A DNA stretch of 64,000 nt from Pseudomonas sp. S31 (GTDB taxonomy: Bacteria > Pseudomonadota > Gammaproteobacteria > Pseudomonadales > Pseudomonadaceae), in assembly GCF_016648105.1 (NCBI RefSeq), contig NZ_JACVVE010000013.1, positions 1 to 64,000 on the forward strand. Direction: 5' to 3'. Made by a program: the position numbers and the translations under genes. Below the pieces are notes generated by a model, which was given only the letters and a program-made list of their open reading frames with translations, did no database searches and had not been told where the DNA came from. This document shows positions 27,930-38,736 of this stretch, in pieces. Position 1 is the first letter of the stretch, and every line of letters begins with the position of its first letter.

Positions 27930-28781
27930 ATGACGACTGCTCTTCGCGAACCCACACTGTCCAACCAGTGCCTGGCCGAATTTCTCGGCACCGCGCTGCT
28001 CATCTTCTTCGGCACCGGCTGCGTCGCGGCCCTCAAGGTCGCCGGCGCCAGCTTCGGGCTCTGGGAAATCAGCATCATCTGGGGCGTGGGCGTGAGCATG
28101 GCGATCTACCTCACCGCCGGCGTTTCCGGCGCGCACCTTAACCCGGCCGTAAGCATCGCCCTGACCCTGTTCGGCACCTTCGACCGGCGCAAATTGCCGT
28201 TCTACATGCTCGCCCAGGTCGCCGGTGCCTTCTGCGGCGCGGCAGTGGTCTACGCGCTTTACAGCAGCCTGTTCTTCGATTTCGAACAAAGCCACGCCAT
28301 GCTGCGCGGCAGCGAGGCCAGCCTCGAACTGGCCTCGGTGTTCTCCACCTACCCTCACCCGGCGCTTTCCACCGGCCAGGCTTTTCTGGTCGAAGTGGTG
28401 ATTACCGCCATCCTGATGGCCGTGATCATGGCCCTCACCGACGATAACAACGGCTTGCCGCGCGGTGCGCTGGCCCCCTTGCTGATCGGCTTGCTGATCG
28501 CCGTGATCGGTAGCGCCATGGGCCCACTGACCGGGTTCGCGATGAACCCCGCCCGGGATTTCGGGCCAAAACTGATGACTTTCCTCGCCGGATGGGGAGA
28601 AATCGCCTTCACTGGGGGGCGGAGCATCCCTTATTTCCTGGTACCGGTGTTCGCACCGATCCTCGGCGCATGCCTGGGTGCCGCAGCCTACCGCGGCCTG
28701 ATCGCCCGCAACCTGCCTGCGCCAACCTGCATGGACGCCGAAACCAACGCCAATCGCCAGGGCGACACGCAAGTCGACTGA
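27930..28781 (+). CDS. glpF: Glycerol uptake facilitator (aquaglyceroporin)
   Basis: The 283-residue MIP-family channel has six transmembrane segments and both NPA-type motifs (HLNPAVSIA and AMNPARDFGP). It lets glycerol diffuse across the inner membrane. The ATG at 27930 follows GAGG. It lies 51 bp before glpK, with which it should be co-transcribed. Confidence 0.95.
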   Translation: MTTALREPTLSNQCLAEFLGTALLIFFGTGCVAALKVAGASFGLWEISIIWGVGVSMAIYLTAGVSGAHLNPAVSIALTLFGTFDRRKLPFYMLAQVAGAFCGAAVVYALYSSLFFDFEQSHAMLRGSEASLELASVFSTYPHPALSTGQAFLVEVVITAILMAVIMALTDDNNGLPRGALAPLLIGLLIAVIGSAMGPLTGFAMNPARDFGPKLMTFLAGWGEIAFTGGRSIPYFLVPVFAPILGACLGAAAYRGLIARNLPAPTCMDAETNANRQGDTQVD

Positions 28782-30332
<1,551 letters not shown>

Positions 30333-30365
30333 GGGCGAGCTACAGCTCCGCTCTTACAGAAAAGG

Positions 30366-30400
30366 TGACGGCCAGAGGGCTATTCGTCCACTGGCCGTCA
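30366..30400 (+). repeat. Inverted repeat between glpK and glpR
   Basis: TGACGGCCAG / CTGGCCGTCA arms (30366-30375, 30391-30400) with a 15-base loop. No T-tract follows, so it may stabilise the upstream mRNA or attenuate rather than terminate. Confidence 0.6.
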
Positions 30401-30455
30401 TCCATTTCCTACGGCATCATTGCAGAATTTGTCCGGCAGCCCCAAAGGACCGCCC

Positions 30456-31211
30456 ATGAATCTGCCCCCTCGCCAACAACAAATCCTCGAACTGGTGCGT
30501 GACCGCGGTTACGTCAGTATCGAGGAAATGGCGCAGTTGTTCGTCGTGACCCCGCAGACCATCCGTCGCGATATCAACCAGCTCGCGGAGCTCAACCTGC
30601 TACGCCGCTACCACGGTGGCGCCGCCTACGACTCGAGCATCGAGAACACCGCCTATGCCATGCGCGCCGACCAGATGCGCGATGAGAAGCAGCGCATCGC
30701 CGAAGCGGTGGCGCGGCAGATTCCCGACCACGCCTCGCTGTTCATCAACATCGGCACCACCACCGAATCGATCGCGCGGGCACTGCTCAACCACAGCCAC
30801 CTCAAGATCATCACCAACAACCTGCACGTGGCCGCGATCCTGGCCGCCAAGGATGATTTCGAAGTGCTGGTGGCCGGGGGCACGGTCCGCCGCGACGGCG
30901 GCGTGGTCGGCCAGGCCAGCGTCGACTTCATCAGCCAGTTCAAGGTCGATTTCGCCTTGGTGGGCATCAGCGGTATCGACGAAGACGGCAGCCTGCTCGA
31001 CTTCGACTTCCAGGAAGTGCGGGTTTCCCAGGCGATCATCGCCAATGCCCGGCAGGTGATCCTCGCCGCCGACTCGAGCAAGTTCGGGCGCAATGCCATG
31101 GTTCGCCTGGGTTCGATCAACCTGGTCGATTGCCTGGTGACCGACCAGGCGCCTGCGCCTGGCCTGAGTCAGTTGCTCACTCAATACAAGATACGGGTCG
31201 AGGTGGTTTGA
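30456..31211 (+). CDS. glpR: DeoR-family glycerol regulon repressor
   Basis: The protein has 251 residues. The N-terminal DeoR-type HTH (about 1-55: [20 protein letters not shown] and [13 protein letters not shown]) is followed by a sugar-phosphate isomerase-like sensor domain ([27 protein letters not shown]). It represses glp genes and is released by glycerol 3-phosphate. It lies between glpK and glpD. GlpR-type operators are visible before glpF and glpD. Confidence 0.94.
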   Translation: MNLPPRQQQILELVRDRGYVSIEEMAQLFVVTPQTIRRDINQLAELNLLRRYHGGAAYDSSIENTAYAMRADQMRDEKQRIAEAVARQIPDHASLFINIGTTTESIARALLNHSHLKIITNNLHVAAILAAKDDFEVLVAGGTVRRDGGVVGQASVDFISQFKVDFALVGISGIDEDGSLLDFDFQEVRVSQAIIANARQVILAADSSKFGRNAMVRLGSINLVDCLVTDQAPAPGLSQLLTQYKIRVEVV

Positions 31212-31248
31212 GGGCTGGCGGGCGCCTGGCGTTGGACCTTCGTCGCTT

Positions 31249-31286
31249 TTGACATCGAGCGCCGCGCGGGCGGCGCTCGATGTCAG
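31249..31286 (+). terminator. Hairpin after glpR
   Basis: A perfect stem TGACATCGAGCGCCG / CGGCGCTCGATGTCA (31250-31264, 31271-31285, loop CGCGGG) follows the glpR stop. The T-run precedes rather than follows, so it may be Rho-assisted or a mRNA-stability element. Confidence 0.5.
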
Positions 31287-31326
31287 CAACACCGCAACTA
31301 TCAAACCAACCACCTCAGGCCACCCA

Positions 31327-31453
31327 TATTTTCGCTTTTGTTCACTTTCTTGTCATCCGATCAGTTTTTTCTATAGAGACTGACTGGCGACGGCCTTTCT
31401 GTTGCGCTAATATTTTCGCAAACGAACATTGATGTTCATATTCGATATGAACA
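31327..31453 (+). promoter_or_regulatory. glpD promoter and cluster of GlpR-type operators
   Basis: The promoter reads TTGTCA (31350-31355), 16 bp, TATAGA (31372-31377). Three candidate operators flank it: TATTTTCGCTTTTGTTCACT (31327-31346, 14/20), TATTTTCGCAAACGAACATT (31411-31430, near-perfect match to the GlpR consensus) and the perfect dyad TGTTCATAT-TCG-ATATGAACA (31433-31453). The last two lie just before the glpD ribosome site (AGGAGG about 31459-31464). Confidence 0.72.
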
Positions 31454-31471
31454 ACCCCAGGAGGCTTTCCC

Positions 31472-33010
31472 GTGTCCCAGCCCGTTTCGTCCCAGCCCAC
31501 CCTCGTCGACTGCTACGACCTCGCCGTGATCGGCGGTGGCATCAATGGCGTGGGTATCGCGGCCGATGCCGCCGGGCGCGGATTGAAGGTGTTCCTTTGC
31601 GAAAAGGACGACCTGGCACAACACACCTCCTCGGCCAGCAGCAAGCTGATCCACGGTGGCCTGCGTTACCTGGAGCACTATGAGTTCCGCCTGGTGCGTG
31701 AAGCACTCGCCGAACGCGAAGTGCTCCTCGCCAAGGCCCCGCACATCGTCAGGCCGATGCGCTTCGTGCTGCCGCATCGTCCGCACCTGCGCCCGGCCTG
31801 GATGATCCGCGCCGGCCTGTTCCTGTACGACCATCTGGGCAAGCGCAAACGCCTGGGCGCCTCGCGCAGCCTGCAATTCGGCCCTGGCTACCCGCTCAAG
31901 CCGCATATCACCCGTGGTTTCGAATATGCCGATTGCGCCGTCGACGACGCGCGCCTGGTAGTGCTCAACGCCATGGCCGCCCGTGAGCACGGCGCACACA
32001 TCCACACCCGTACCCGTTGCCTGCGCGCCGAGCGCGTCGATGGCGTCTGGCAGGTGGAGTTGCAACTGGCCGACGGCAGCCTGCGCAGCATCCGCGCGCG
32101 CGCCCTGGTCAACGCCGCCGGGCCCTGGGTCGCGACCTTCATCAGGGACGACCTCAAGCTCGATGCCCCTTACGGTATCCGCCTCATCCAAGGCAGCCAC
32201 ATCATCGTGCCGCGCCTGTACGAAGGCGAACATGCCTACATCTTGCAGAACGAAGACCAACGTATCGTCTTCTGCATTCCCTACCTCGAACGCTTCACCC
32301 TAATCGGCACCACCGACCGTGAATACAGCGGCGACCCGGCCCAGGTGGCCATCACCGAGCAGGAAACCGACTACCTGCTGAACGTGGTCAACACGCACTT
32401 CAACCAACCGCTCAGCCGCTCCGACATCCTGCACACCTACTCCGGCGTGCGTCCGCTGTGCAACGATGAATCGGACAACCCCTCGGCGGTGACCCGCGAC
32501 TACACCTTGGCGCTGTCGGCCAGCACTGGCCAGGCACCGCTGCTGTCGGTGTTCGGCGGCAAGCTGACCACCTACCGCAAGCTGGCGGAATCGGCCATGG
32601 CTGAACTCAAGCCGTTCTTCCCCCAAATGCGCGGCAGTTGGACGGCCCAAGCGCCGCTGCCGGGCGGCGAGCAAATGACCACCACGCAGGCGCTGGCGGA
32701 CCAGTTGCTGGCCAAGCATGGCTGGCTGCCAGCAGCTATCGCCAAGCGCTGGGCGGCCACCTACGGCAGCCGCGTGTGGCAATTGCTCGACGGTGTGAGC
32801 GGCCCGGACGAGCTCGGCCAGACGATCGGGGGCGGCCTGTTCGGCCGCGAGGTGGACTACCTGTGCGAGACCGAGTGGGCGGGCAGTGCCGACGATATCC
32901 TCTGGCGCCGTACCAAGCTTGGCTTGTTCATCAGCGCAGCGGAACGTCTCATCCTCGAGGACTACCTGCGAAACACCCAAGCCAGGCAAACACGGGGGCG
33001 TGCCGCCTGA
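31472..33010 (+). CDS. glpD: Aerobic glycerol-3-phosphate dehydrogenase
   Basis: This 512-residue FAD flavoprotein oxidises glycerol 3-phosphate to DHAP and feeds electrons to ubiquinone at the inner membrane. The dinucleotide-binding motif VIGGGINGVGIAADAAGRG is near residue 17, with SSASSKLIHGGLRYLE, NAAGPWV and GGKLTTYRKLAE further on. Length and motifs are normal. It is preceded by the GlpR operator cluster and is convergent with the NEL-domain gene, leaving only 24 bp. Confidence 0.96.
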   Translation: MSQPVSSQPTLVDCYDLAVIGGGINGVGIAADAAGRGLKVFLCEKDDLAQHTSSASSKLIHGGLRYLEHYEFRLVREALAEREVLLAKAPHIVRPMRFVLPHRPHLRPAWMIRAGLFLYDHLGKRKRLGASRSLQFGPGYPLKPHITRGFEYADCAVDDARLVVLNAMAAREHGAHIHTRTRCLRAERVDGVWQVELQLADGSLRSIRARALVNAAGPWVATFIRDDLKLDAPYGIRLIQGSHIIVPRLYEGEHAYILQNEDQRIVFCIPYLERFTLIGTTDREYSGDPAQVAITEQETDYLLNVVNTHFNQPLSRSDILHTYSGVRPLCNDESDNPSAVTRDYTLALSASTGQAPLLSVFGGKLTTYRKLAESAMAELKPFFPQMRGSWTAQAPLPGGEQMTTTQALADQLLAKHGWLPAAIAKRWAATYGSRVWQLLDGVSGPDELGQTIGGGLFGREVDYLCETEWAGSADDILWRRTKLGLFISAAERLILEDYLRNTQARQTRGRAA

Positions 33011-33034
33011 CCGCCAGGCAAAGCGTCCTGATGT

Positions 33035-36000
33035 TCAGCCGTCCAGCCTGGCACGCAGTTCTTGGGCCAAGGTCCGCAGCAGGTGGCGCTCAACCTGCTC
33101 GTATTCGTACTTGAGGGCCTGACAACGCAGTGCGAAGGTCCAGTCGTCGATCTGCCCTGCGGCTACCTGCTCTTCGAGCGTGTCCATGCGCACATGCAGC
33201 GGCTGCAGGGCCTCTTCGAACCGTGCCGGGTGATACTCGCGTGCGTGGCTCTCCCAGAATGGCCTTTGCGCCAGGGCCTCAGCCACCAGTTCCGGGGTCT
33301 CGCTGGCCAGGACCTGGTCGCGCGCGCGGAGCAGGTCGCTGCTGTTGACGTGGGCGAACCCTGGATAATGCATGTCATCGTATTCAAGGGGCAGGTCGAG
33401 CGTGGAAGACAATTTGAGCCGGTAATACAAGCGGACCTCGATCTCATCCACGCCCAACGTCTGCTCGGCACGCAACCGCTCGATGTGCCGCACGGCAATT
33501 CGGTCGACTTCATCCAGGCGCCACAACGAACGCCCGAGCCGCCAAAGCCGCGTCTCTAGCGCCGTCCCTGGCTCCGCTGACACGGCCCTCTCCACCAGAA
33601 CGCCGAGTTCAAGCTGCTCCAAGGTAAGCAGCAACCGGTCCTCACAGGTTCTCTGACCGCCGGCTTCGGCAAAAAGACGTATACGCACGGCCTCATGTCG
33701 CTCGCAGAACTCGAGAATTCGCCAGATGCGCGAACGGTAGCGCGCCGGTGCCTGGGCGAAGTCTTCGCCATGCACGAAGTCCGCGACGAAGCGCAACAGA
33801 TCGGAGGCGCCCTGCTCTTCCTGCAATGCTTGGTACGTCGCCCGCCACCGATCACGCTGCGACTGCTCCGCCGCCCCGGCCAACTGCTCGAACACAGCAT
33901 CGTCGACGGGTCGGTGACGCCGCGAAGGGCCCGCTTGCGCCTCGCCTCTGACTTGCTCGAGCGCGGCCTCGCTGGCCTCATCCAGGGGGTTGTCGTGCAA
34001 CGCGTGATCTTCCACCTGCAGGCGTAGCTGTTGCAGATCCTGGCGTAACTGACGGATACGGTTGTCTCGTAAATCGACCCAGGCACGACGGGACACCGGC
34101 TCGGGCATCTGCTCCAAACCCGTCGACCTGAGCCGCACATCTCGCAGATGGCGCAGTTGGGTCAACACCGGCGCCCGGCCCAACGGGTTGCGGCTCAAGT
34201 CCAGCAGTTGCAGGTTGCGCATCCGCTGCAGCCGCTGCTCACCGGCCACATCGAGTTCGATCTGGTTGCGTGACAGCCGCAAACTCCTGAGCTGACTCAT
34301 GCCTTCCAAACCCGCGGGGATGGTTGAGAGCCGGTTTCGTGAAAGATCCAGCTCCACCAGGTTGCCGAAGCGTTGCAGGAAGTCTTCGTCGATCTCAGCA
34401 AGGTCAAGGTTACGCAAGAACAGGCGCTTGACATGATCGAAGCGCACACCTTGCGGTAGCTGCGGCAGGCGCCCGATGCGCTCGCCATCGAAGTCCAGCA
34501 CATATTCGCCAGCCACATTGGTGATCTTGCGTCTCCAGCAGCGCCGCAGCGCAGTCTCGAGTCGACGCCGGCGCACACCTTGCAGCGGATTGCCGGCAGC
34601 CCGGCGCCAATGCCGCAAGCTGCTGCGTAGTTGTCCCAGGTGCTCTTGAAGCTGCATGTAATGAGCCCACAGACCGGTATGCTGTGCGTCCACCGCCAAG
34701 AGGTACGCCTGTAGTTCATCATCGCCCAAGGTCGGGAATATCTGTTGAATACCACGGCGGATTGCCTGCCGTGAACCGCCCCCTCGCCCGCTGAGTGGAT
34801 ACCCGAGGCGCCCATCGCCCAGGCGCAGCGGGGGACGATATGCGCTGTGCAGAGGTTGCATGCCGCACCAGTTGGCGGCCTGCGCTCGGTCATTGGCGCT
34901 CATGCGTAACAGCCACTTGCCGAGCGCGTCCTCGCTCAGCCCACCGTCCTCGAGCTGAGCCAACTGAGCGTCCTCCAGGCTCAACCATAATGCCCGTTGC
35001 AAGCTATGGGAGCGGCCCGATGCGTGGGAAAGACGGTAACCCTCGGAGCGCCGCAATATGTACCTGGTCTGGTCGGCGTCCTGACGGCCTGCACTGGCCA
35101 GCAGTGCGCCTTCCTCCGAGTCGTGGCGAAGCTCGAGCCTGAACGTCGAGGGCCAGGAAATCCGCTCGCCCACCAGCCCCATGGCCAGGCGCTCGCTGTC
35201 GGCATTGACCGCGCGAGGCAGACACAGCCCAGCACACGCACGGTCCAGACGACGCTCGCGCAATTGCCAACGCGCCCGCTCGGCCAAGGACAGCGGCATG
35301 CGCCCCTGCGCCATCAGTTGCTCGAACTCCTCGCCACTGCACTGGCTCATCAACTCACCCACCTGGCGCCTGGACAACCCGGGGAATGTCTTGACCAGCA
35401 GGTTAGTGCCTTGCTCAGGCAACGAATCGGCAATCTGCCGTTCCAATGCGGACCCCGCCAGGTCCGGGAAGCGTTCATGCGTCCGATACAGGTCCAGCGC
35501 ATCGTATAGCCGCGCCGGTGCGTCGCATTGTTCCAAGTGAAGGCGGCGCAATTGAGCCTCGCTCAAGCCAGTGATCTGCAGCAGATGCTCGGCTGTCTCA
35601 TCGGCAACTGTCGAGAGCCTGGCGCTCACCCGTCGCACGAGTTGCCCGGCCCCCTGCCACTCACCAGGCTGCTCCAGCTCATGGCGCCAACCATCGCCAC
35701 CGTTGCTTTCCAGGCGCGGTTGCCACGCCTCGCCGCGCGATGCATGGCGGATACGCGTGCTGCCCTGTGCTGGATCTTCGCTCACCCGGTACATGGCGCC
35801 GTCCAAGTGCCACATCCATTCATGCAGGCCATCACCTCGGCTCCAGGAAACCGGGTAACCCGGCAGGTCTGCGGCAGCCAGCCGAATGCGCCCGGCGCTC
35901 TTGCATACCGGGTGCAGCTCATCCACGAAGGGCGCGCGCTCCAGGTAATGCCGAACGGCGGTCCCCCCCTTGGCGATCAGCACGCCAGCGACGACGGTTT

Positions 36001-37339
36001 GCGCCACCGAGAACAAATGGTCCAGCGCGCCTTGGCGATCGCCGATCCGCCAGTCCTGATAGCCTTCGTAGACTTCGCCCGCCAACTCGACAGCGGTCAC
36101 CGTCAGCAAGGCTTCCCCCAATACAGGGATGAACAGCCCCGCCAGGTTCAAGAGGTTCAGGCCAAGTTCGCGATAGGCTTGCAGGCGCGCATCACGCTCC
36201 TGCTGATCGACCTCTTCAGTGGGTGTCGCCAGTACGCGGGCATCATCGTACATCTTGTCTATCTGCAACTGGCGTACATGGGTGAACAACGGCGTATCGA
36301 TCGCCAAGTGCCTGCCATCGAGTTCGGGCGTCTTTCCGGGCGGGCAAGCTTCCACCCGCTCATCCAGGGTTTGGTGAAAGGCCACGCGATCACGTTCGCT
36401 GATGAAACGGCTGAAGAATCTGCGATAAGCCCCTCCCGTCAAGCGTCGAGCCAGCGCCAGGAACAGCTCATCCCAGGACCGATACACGCCAATCGGCGAC
36501 TCGGGATCACCAGGTATCCAGGCAAATACGCTCTGCAGGGGGTCGCCCACTGCAGGACGAAGCTCCAGCGTCACCACACCTCGCACGCACTTACCCAACA
36601 GATACAACTGCCGCGAGGCGACGCTTCCGTTAACGGCGGGTACCGTGGGAACCGCGCTGACAAGAGGCAAGAGCATCCAATAGCTCTGCTCGTCCAAGTC
36701 GCCCTTGAGTACCGCGCAGCGCACGGCGACCTCCAGATCGGCTTGGACACTTTCCTCGAAACACTGGTGCACGGCCGCCTTCGCCGAGCCTGCAGAGGCT
36801 CCAGGCTCATCTTCCGGCTCAAGGCAGTGGCGAAGCATGGCCTGATAGCTGCCCCCCACATCGACCTCGCGACAGCGTCCGGCAAAAACCTCGAAGCCGA
36901 CGGGCAAGCGCCGGCCCTGGGGGTCGACCAGCCAGCCACGCCGACCGGGTGAAGGGCGCGTTTCAGCGATGTGGAAATTGTGCATTCCCGCTGCCAGCAA
37001 GGGCGTGGACGACCGCATCACATGACGACGAATGGGCCACCCCGGCGCCATCGGCGGCAGGGTGATGGTGCGCTCGACGCCAACACGGCAGCGCCGTAGG
37101 TCCGCGACCGTCACGCCGGCACGGCTCAATGCCTGGTTCAATCGGGTGAGCGCGAACTCATCCAATGCGGGGATGGCCCGCAAGATCCGCTCAAGGGCAA
37201 GCGTTGCCTGTTCCTGGCGCTGCAGCGCTCGATGCAAGCCAATCAGCCAGTCGATGTTTCCATGTTCTACCAACCAGCCCGGCAACTGCCGGGCAATCAA
37301 GGTGTCGACTGAATCAGCGGGGAAAAACGTGTCGGTCAT
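33035..37339 (-). CDS. Leucine-rich repeat / NEL-type E3 ubiquitin ligase-like protein
   Basis: This is a 1434-residue accessory protein. The N-terminal about 900 residues resemble the DUF6543/dermonecrotic-toxin-like region of large Pseudomonas toxins, with a hydrophobic patch near 390-460 (LNLLNLAGLFIPVLGEALLT). Residues about 965-1110 are leucine-rich repeats (NLVELDLSRNRLSTIPAGLE, LQLLDLSRNPLGRAP). Residues about 1145-1430 match the NEL E3-ligase domain of IpaH/SspH/SlrP effectors. Cys1232 in GGQRTCEDRLLLTLEQL corresponds to the catalytic CxD cysteine (codon 33644-33646). No signal peptide, immunity gene or secretion gene is adjacent. It probably acts on a eukaryotic host or predator if secreted; this is inference. 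Confidence 0.85.
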   Translation of the reverse strand: MTDTFFPADSVDTLIARQLPGWLVEHGNIDWLIGLHRALQRQEQATLALERILRAIPALDEFALTRLNQALSRAGVTVADLRRCRVGVERTITLPPMAPGWPIRRHVMRSSTPLLAAGMHNFHIAETRPSPGRRGWLVDPQGRRLPVGFEVFAGRCREVDVGGSYQAMLRHCLEPEDEPGASAGSAKAAVHQCFEESVQADLEVAVRCAVLKGDLDEQSYWMLLPLVSAVPTVPAVNGSVASRQLYLLGKCVRGVVTLELRPAVGDPLQSVFAWIPGDPESPIGVYRSWDELFLALARRLTGGAYRRFFSRFISERDRVAFHQTLDERVEACPPGKTPELDGRHLAIDTPLFTHVRQLQIDKMYDDARVLATPTEEVDQQERDARLQAYRELGLNLLNLAGLFIPVLGEALLTVTAVELAGEVYEGYQDWRIGDRQGALDHLFSVAQTVVAGVLIAKGGTAVRHYLERAPFVDELHPVCKSAGRIRLAAADLPGYPVSWSRGDGLHEWMWHLDGAMYRVSEDPAQGSTRIRHASRGEAWQPRLESNGGDGWRHELEQPGEWQGAGQLVRRVSARLSTVADETAEHLLQITGLSEAQLRRLHLEQCDAPARLYDALDLYRTHERFPDLAGSALERQIADSLPEQGTNLLVKTFPGLSRRQVGELMSQCSGEEFEQLMAQGRMPLSLAERARWQLRERRLDRACAGLCLPRAVNADSERLAMGLVGERISWPSTFRLELRHDSEEGALLASAGRQDADQTRYILRRSEGYRLSHASGRSHSLQRALWLSLEDAQLAQLEDGGLSEDALGKWLLRMSANDRAQAANWCGMQPLHSAYRPPLRLGDGRLGYPLSGRGGGSRQAIRRGIQQIFPTLGDDELQAYLLAVDAQHTGLWAHYMQLQEHLGQLRSSLRHWRRAAGNPLQGVRRRRLETALRRCWRRKITNVAGEYVLDFDGERIGRLPQLPQGVRFDHVKRLFLRNLDLAEIDEDFLQRFGNLVELDLSRNRLSTIPAGLEGMSQLRSLRLSRNQIELDVAGEQRLQRMRNLQLLDLSRNPLGRAPVLTQLRHLRDVRLRSTGLEQMPEPVSRRAWVDLRDNRIRQLRQDLQQLRLQVEDHALHDNPLDEASEAALEQVRGEAQAGPSRRHRPVDDAVFEQLAGAAEQSQRDRWRATYQALQEEQGASDLLRFVADFVHGEDFAQAPARYRSRIWRILEFCERHEAVRIRLFAEAGGQRTCEDRLLLTLEQLELGVLVERAVSAEPGTALETRLWRLGRSLWRLDEVDRIAVRHIERLRAEQTLGVDEIEVRLYYRLKLSSTLDLPLEYDDMHYPGFAHVNSSDLLRARDQVLASETPELVAEALAQRPFWESHAREYHPARFEEALQPLHVRMDTLEEQVAAGQIDDWTFALRCQALKYEYEQVERHLLRTLAQELRARLDG

Positions 37340-37438
37340 AGGCTTCGCTCCTGAGAATGCAGCGACCAGTTAACCAACCCCAAGGCAGGGCGCAGCGGTA
37401 TTGACGTAGGCCCACGTGTAGGCGGCAATCGGCAATCG

Positions 37439-37483
37439 TTCGGTTTTCCGACCCAATACGCGAGAAAGATTCGAAAAACCGAA
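37439..37483 (+). promoter_or_regulatory. Two AauR-like enhancer sites
   Basis: TTCGGTTTTCCGAC (37439-37452) and TTCGAAAAACCGAA (37470-37483) each match the TTCGG-N4-CCGAA motif recalled for AauR at 9 of 10 fixed positions. They are 31 bp apart centre to centre (three helical turns) and about 80-120 bp upstream of the sigma-54 promoter, the usual enhancer distance. Confidence 0.7.
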
Positions 37484-37559
37484 CACGAAACCGCGAAAGG
37501 TGCCCCCCAGACGCTGCCCCACACCCGCACGATCAGGAGATTTCGCATCTCATATCAGC

Positions 37560-37576
37560 TTGGCACGACTCATGCT
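37560..37576 (+). promoter_or_regulatory. Sigma-54 promoter of aatJ
   Basis: TTGGCACG-ACTC-ATGCT has the invariant GG (37562-37563) and GC (37574-37575) at the required 10-base spacing. It lies about 100 bp before the aatJ start. Confidence 0.8.
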
Positions 37577-37677
37577 CTACACTCTTCACTCGAATGCACC
37601 GCTTCATGCTGTATTCGTTGAACGAAGAGCCCCGCCAACGGCTCCATAAGAAAAACAAACACGTCGAGGAAAATTTG

Positions 37678-38595
37678 ATGCGTATCGTTCGTCAATTGTT
37701 GGGCGCCGCCATCGCGGCTGCGGTTATCGCTTCGCCGGCCATGGCCGAAGAGCTGAACGGCACCCTGAAGAAGATCAAGGATTCGGGCACCATCACCCTG
37801 GGGCACCGCGACTCCTCCATTCCATTTTCCTACCTGGCCGGCAGTCAAACGCCAGTGGGCTACTCCCATGACATCCAGCTGGCCGTGGTCGATGCCTTGA
37901 AGAAGCAGCTGGGGATCGACATCAAGGTCAAGTACAACCTGGTCACCTCCCAGACCCGCATCCCGCTGGTGCAGAACGGCACCGTCGACCTGGAGTGCGG
38001 CTCCACCACCAACAACGTCGAGCGCCAACAGCAGGTCGGCTTCTCGGTCGGCATCTTCGAAGTCGGCACCCGCCTGCTGACCAAGGTCAAGGACGGTCAG
38101 CCTTCCTACAAGGACTTCCCGGACCTGGCCGGCAAGAACGTCGTGACCACTGCAGGCACCACTTCCGAGCGCCTGCTCAAGGCGATGAACGCCGACAAGC
38201 AGATGAAGATGAACGTGATTTCCGCCAAGGACCACGGCGAAGCCTTCAACATGCTCGAAAGCGGCCGCGCCGTGGCCTTCATGATGGACGATGCCCTGCT
38301 CGCCGGCGAAATGGCCAAGGCCCGCAAGCCTGCGGACTGGGTCATCACCGGTACCCCACAGTCGTACGAAATCTACGGCTGCATGGTGCGCAAGGATGAT
38401 CCGGCGTTCAAGAAAGCGGTCGATGACGCCATCGTTGCTTACTTCAAGTCGGGCGAAGTCAACAAGAGCTACGACAAGTGGTTCACCCAGCCGATTCCAC
38501 CAAAAGGCCTGAACCTGAACTTCCAGATGAGCGACGAGCTGAAAAAGCTGATCGCCGAGCCGACCGACAAGGCTGCGGACGAGAAGAAGTCCTGA
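37678..38595 (+). CDS. aatJ: Acidic amino acid ABC transporter, periplasmic binding protein
   Basis: The 305-residue family 3 solute-binding protein has a 23-residue signal peptide (ending SPAMA-EE). Typical GltI features are KIKDSGTITLGHRDSSIPFS, the N-terminal lobe binding residues and VDLECGSTTNNVER. It binds glutamate and aspartate, probably also their amides. The ATG at 37678 was chosen over ones at 37594 and 37609 for its GAGGA ribosome site and clean signal sequence. Nested hairpins downstream separate it from the permease genes, as expected when the binding protein is made in excess. Confidence 0.93.
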   Translation: MRIVRQLLGAAIAAAVIASPAMAEELNGTLKKIKDSGTITLGHRDSSIPFSYLAGSQTPVGYSHDIQLAVVDALKKQLGIDIKVKYNLVTSQTRIPLVQNGTVDLECGSTTNNVERQQQVGFSVGIFEVGTRLLTKVKDGQPSYKDFPDLAGKNVVTTAGTTSERLLKAMNADKQMKMNVISAKDHGEAFNMLESGRAVAFMMDDALLAGEMAKARKPADWVITGTPQSYEIYGCMVRKDDPAFKKAVDDAIVAYFKSGEVNKSYDKWFTQPIPPKGLNLNFQMSDELKKLIAEPTDKAADEKKS

Positions 38596-38605
38596 TCCTC
38601 TGATT

Positions 38606-38690
38606 GTGGCCTGGCGCCCACGGGCGCCAATCAATCCTGCAGGCCACGCATTAGTGTCTAACCTTTCATCCGAGGGCGCTCGCGCCCCCG
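38606..38690 (+). repeat. Nested hairpins between aatJ and aatQ
   Basis: An inner perfect stem TGGCGCCC-AC-GGGCGCCA (38612-38629) sits within an outer GTGGCCT / AGGCCAC pair (38606-38612, 38641-38647). A second hairpin GGGCGC-TC-GCGCCC follows at about 38674-38687. No T-tract is present, so this is more likely a mRNA-stabilising or partial attenuator element than a full terminator. Confidence 0.6.
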
Positions 38691-38736
38691 GATGTTCGAA
38701 GGTGCCCGTGAAACAACCGTCTGAGGGGAAATCCCG

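Larger units (their letters stand above)
37340..37677. other. Divergent NEL gene / aatJ control region
   Basis: This 338-base region carries two AauR-like sites and a sigma-54 promoter for aatJ. The 5' side toward the NEL gene shows GGAG-like bases before its start (CAGGAGCGAAGCC on the minus strand) but no obvious promoter. Confidence 0.55.

Noticed and set aside
35528..36952. 474-codon frame opposite the NEL gene
   Set aside because: Shadow frame; the minus-strand protein has coherent LRR and NEL motifs.
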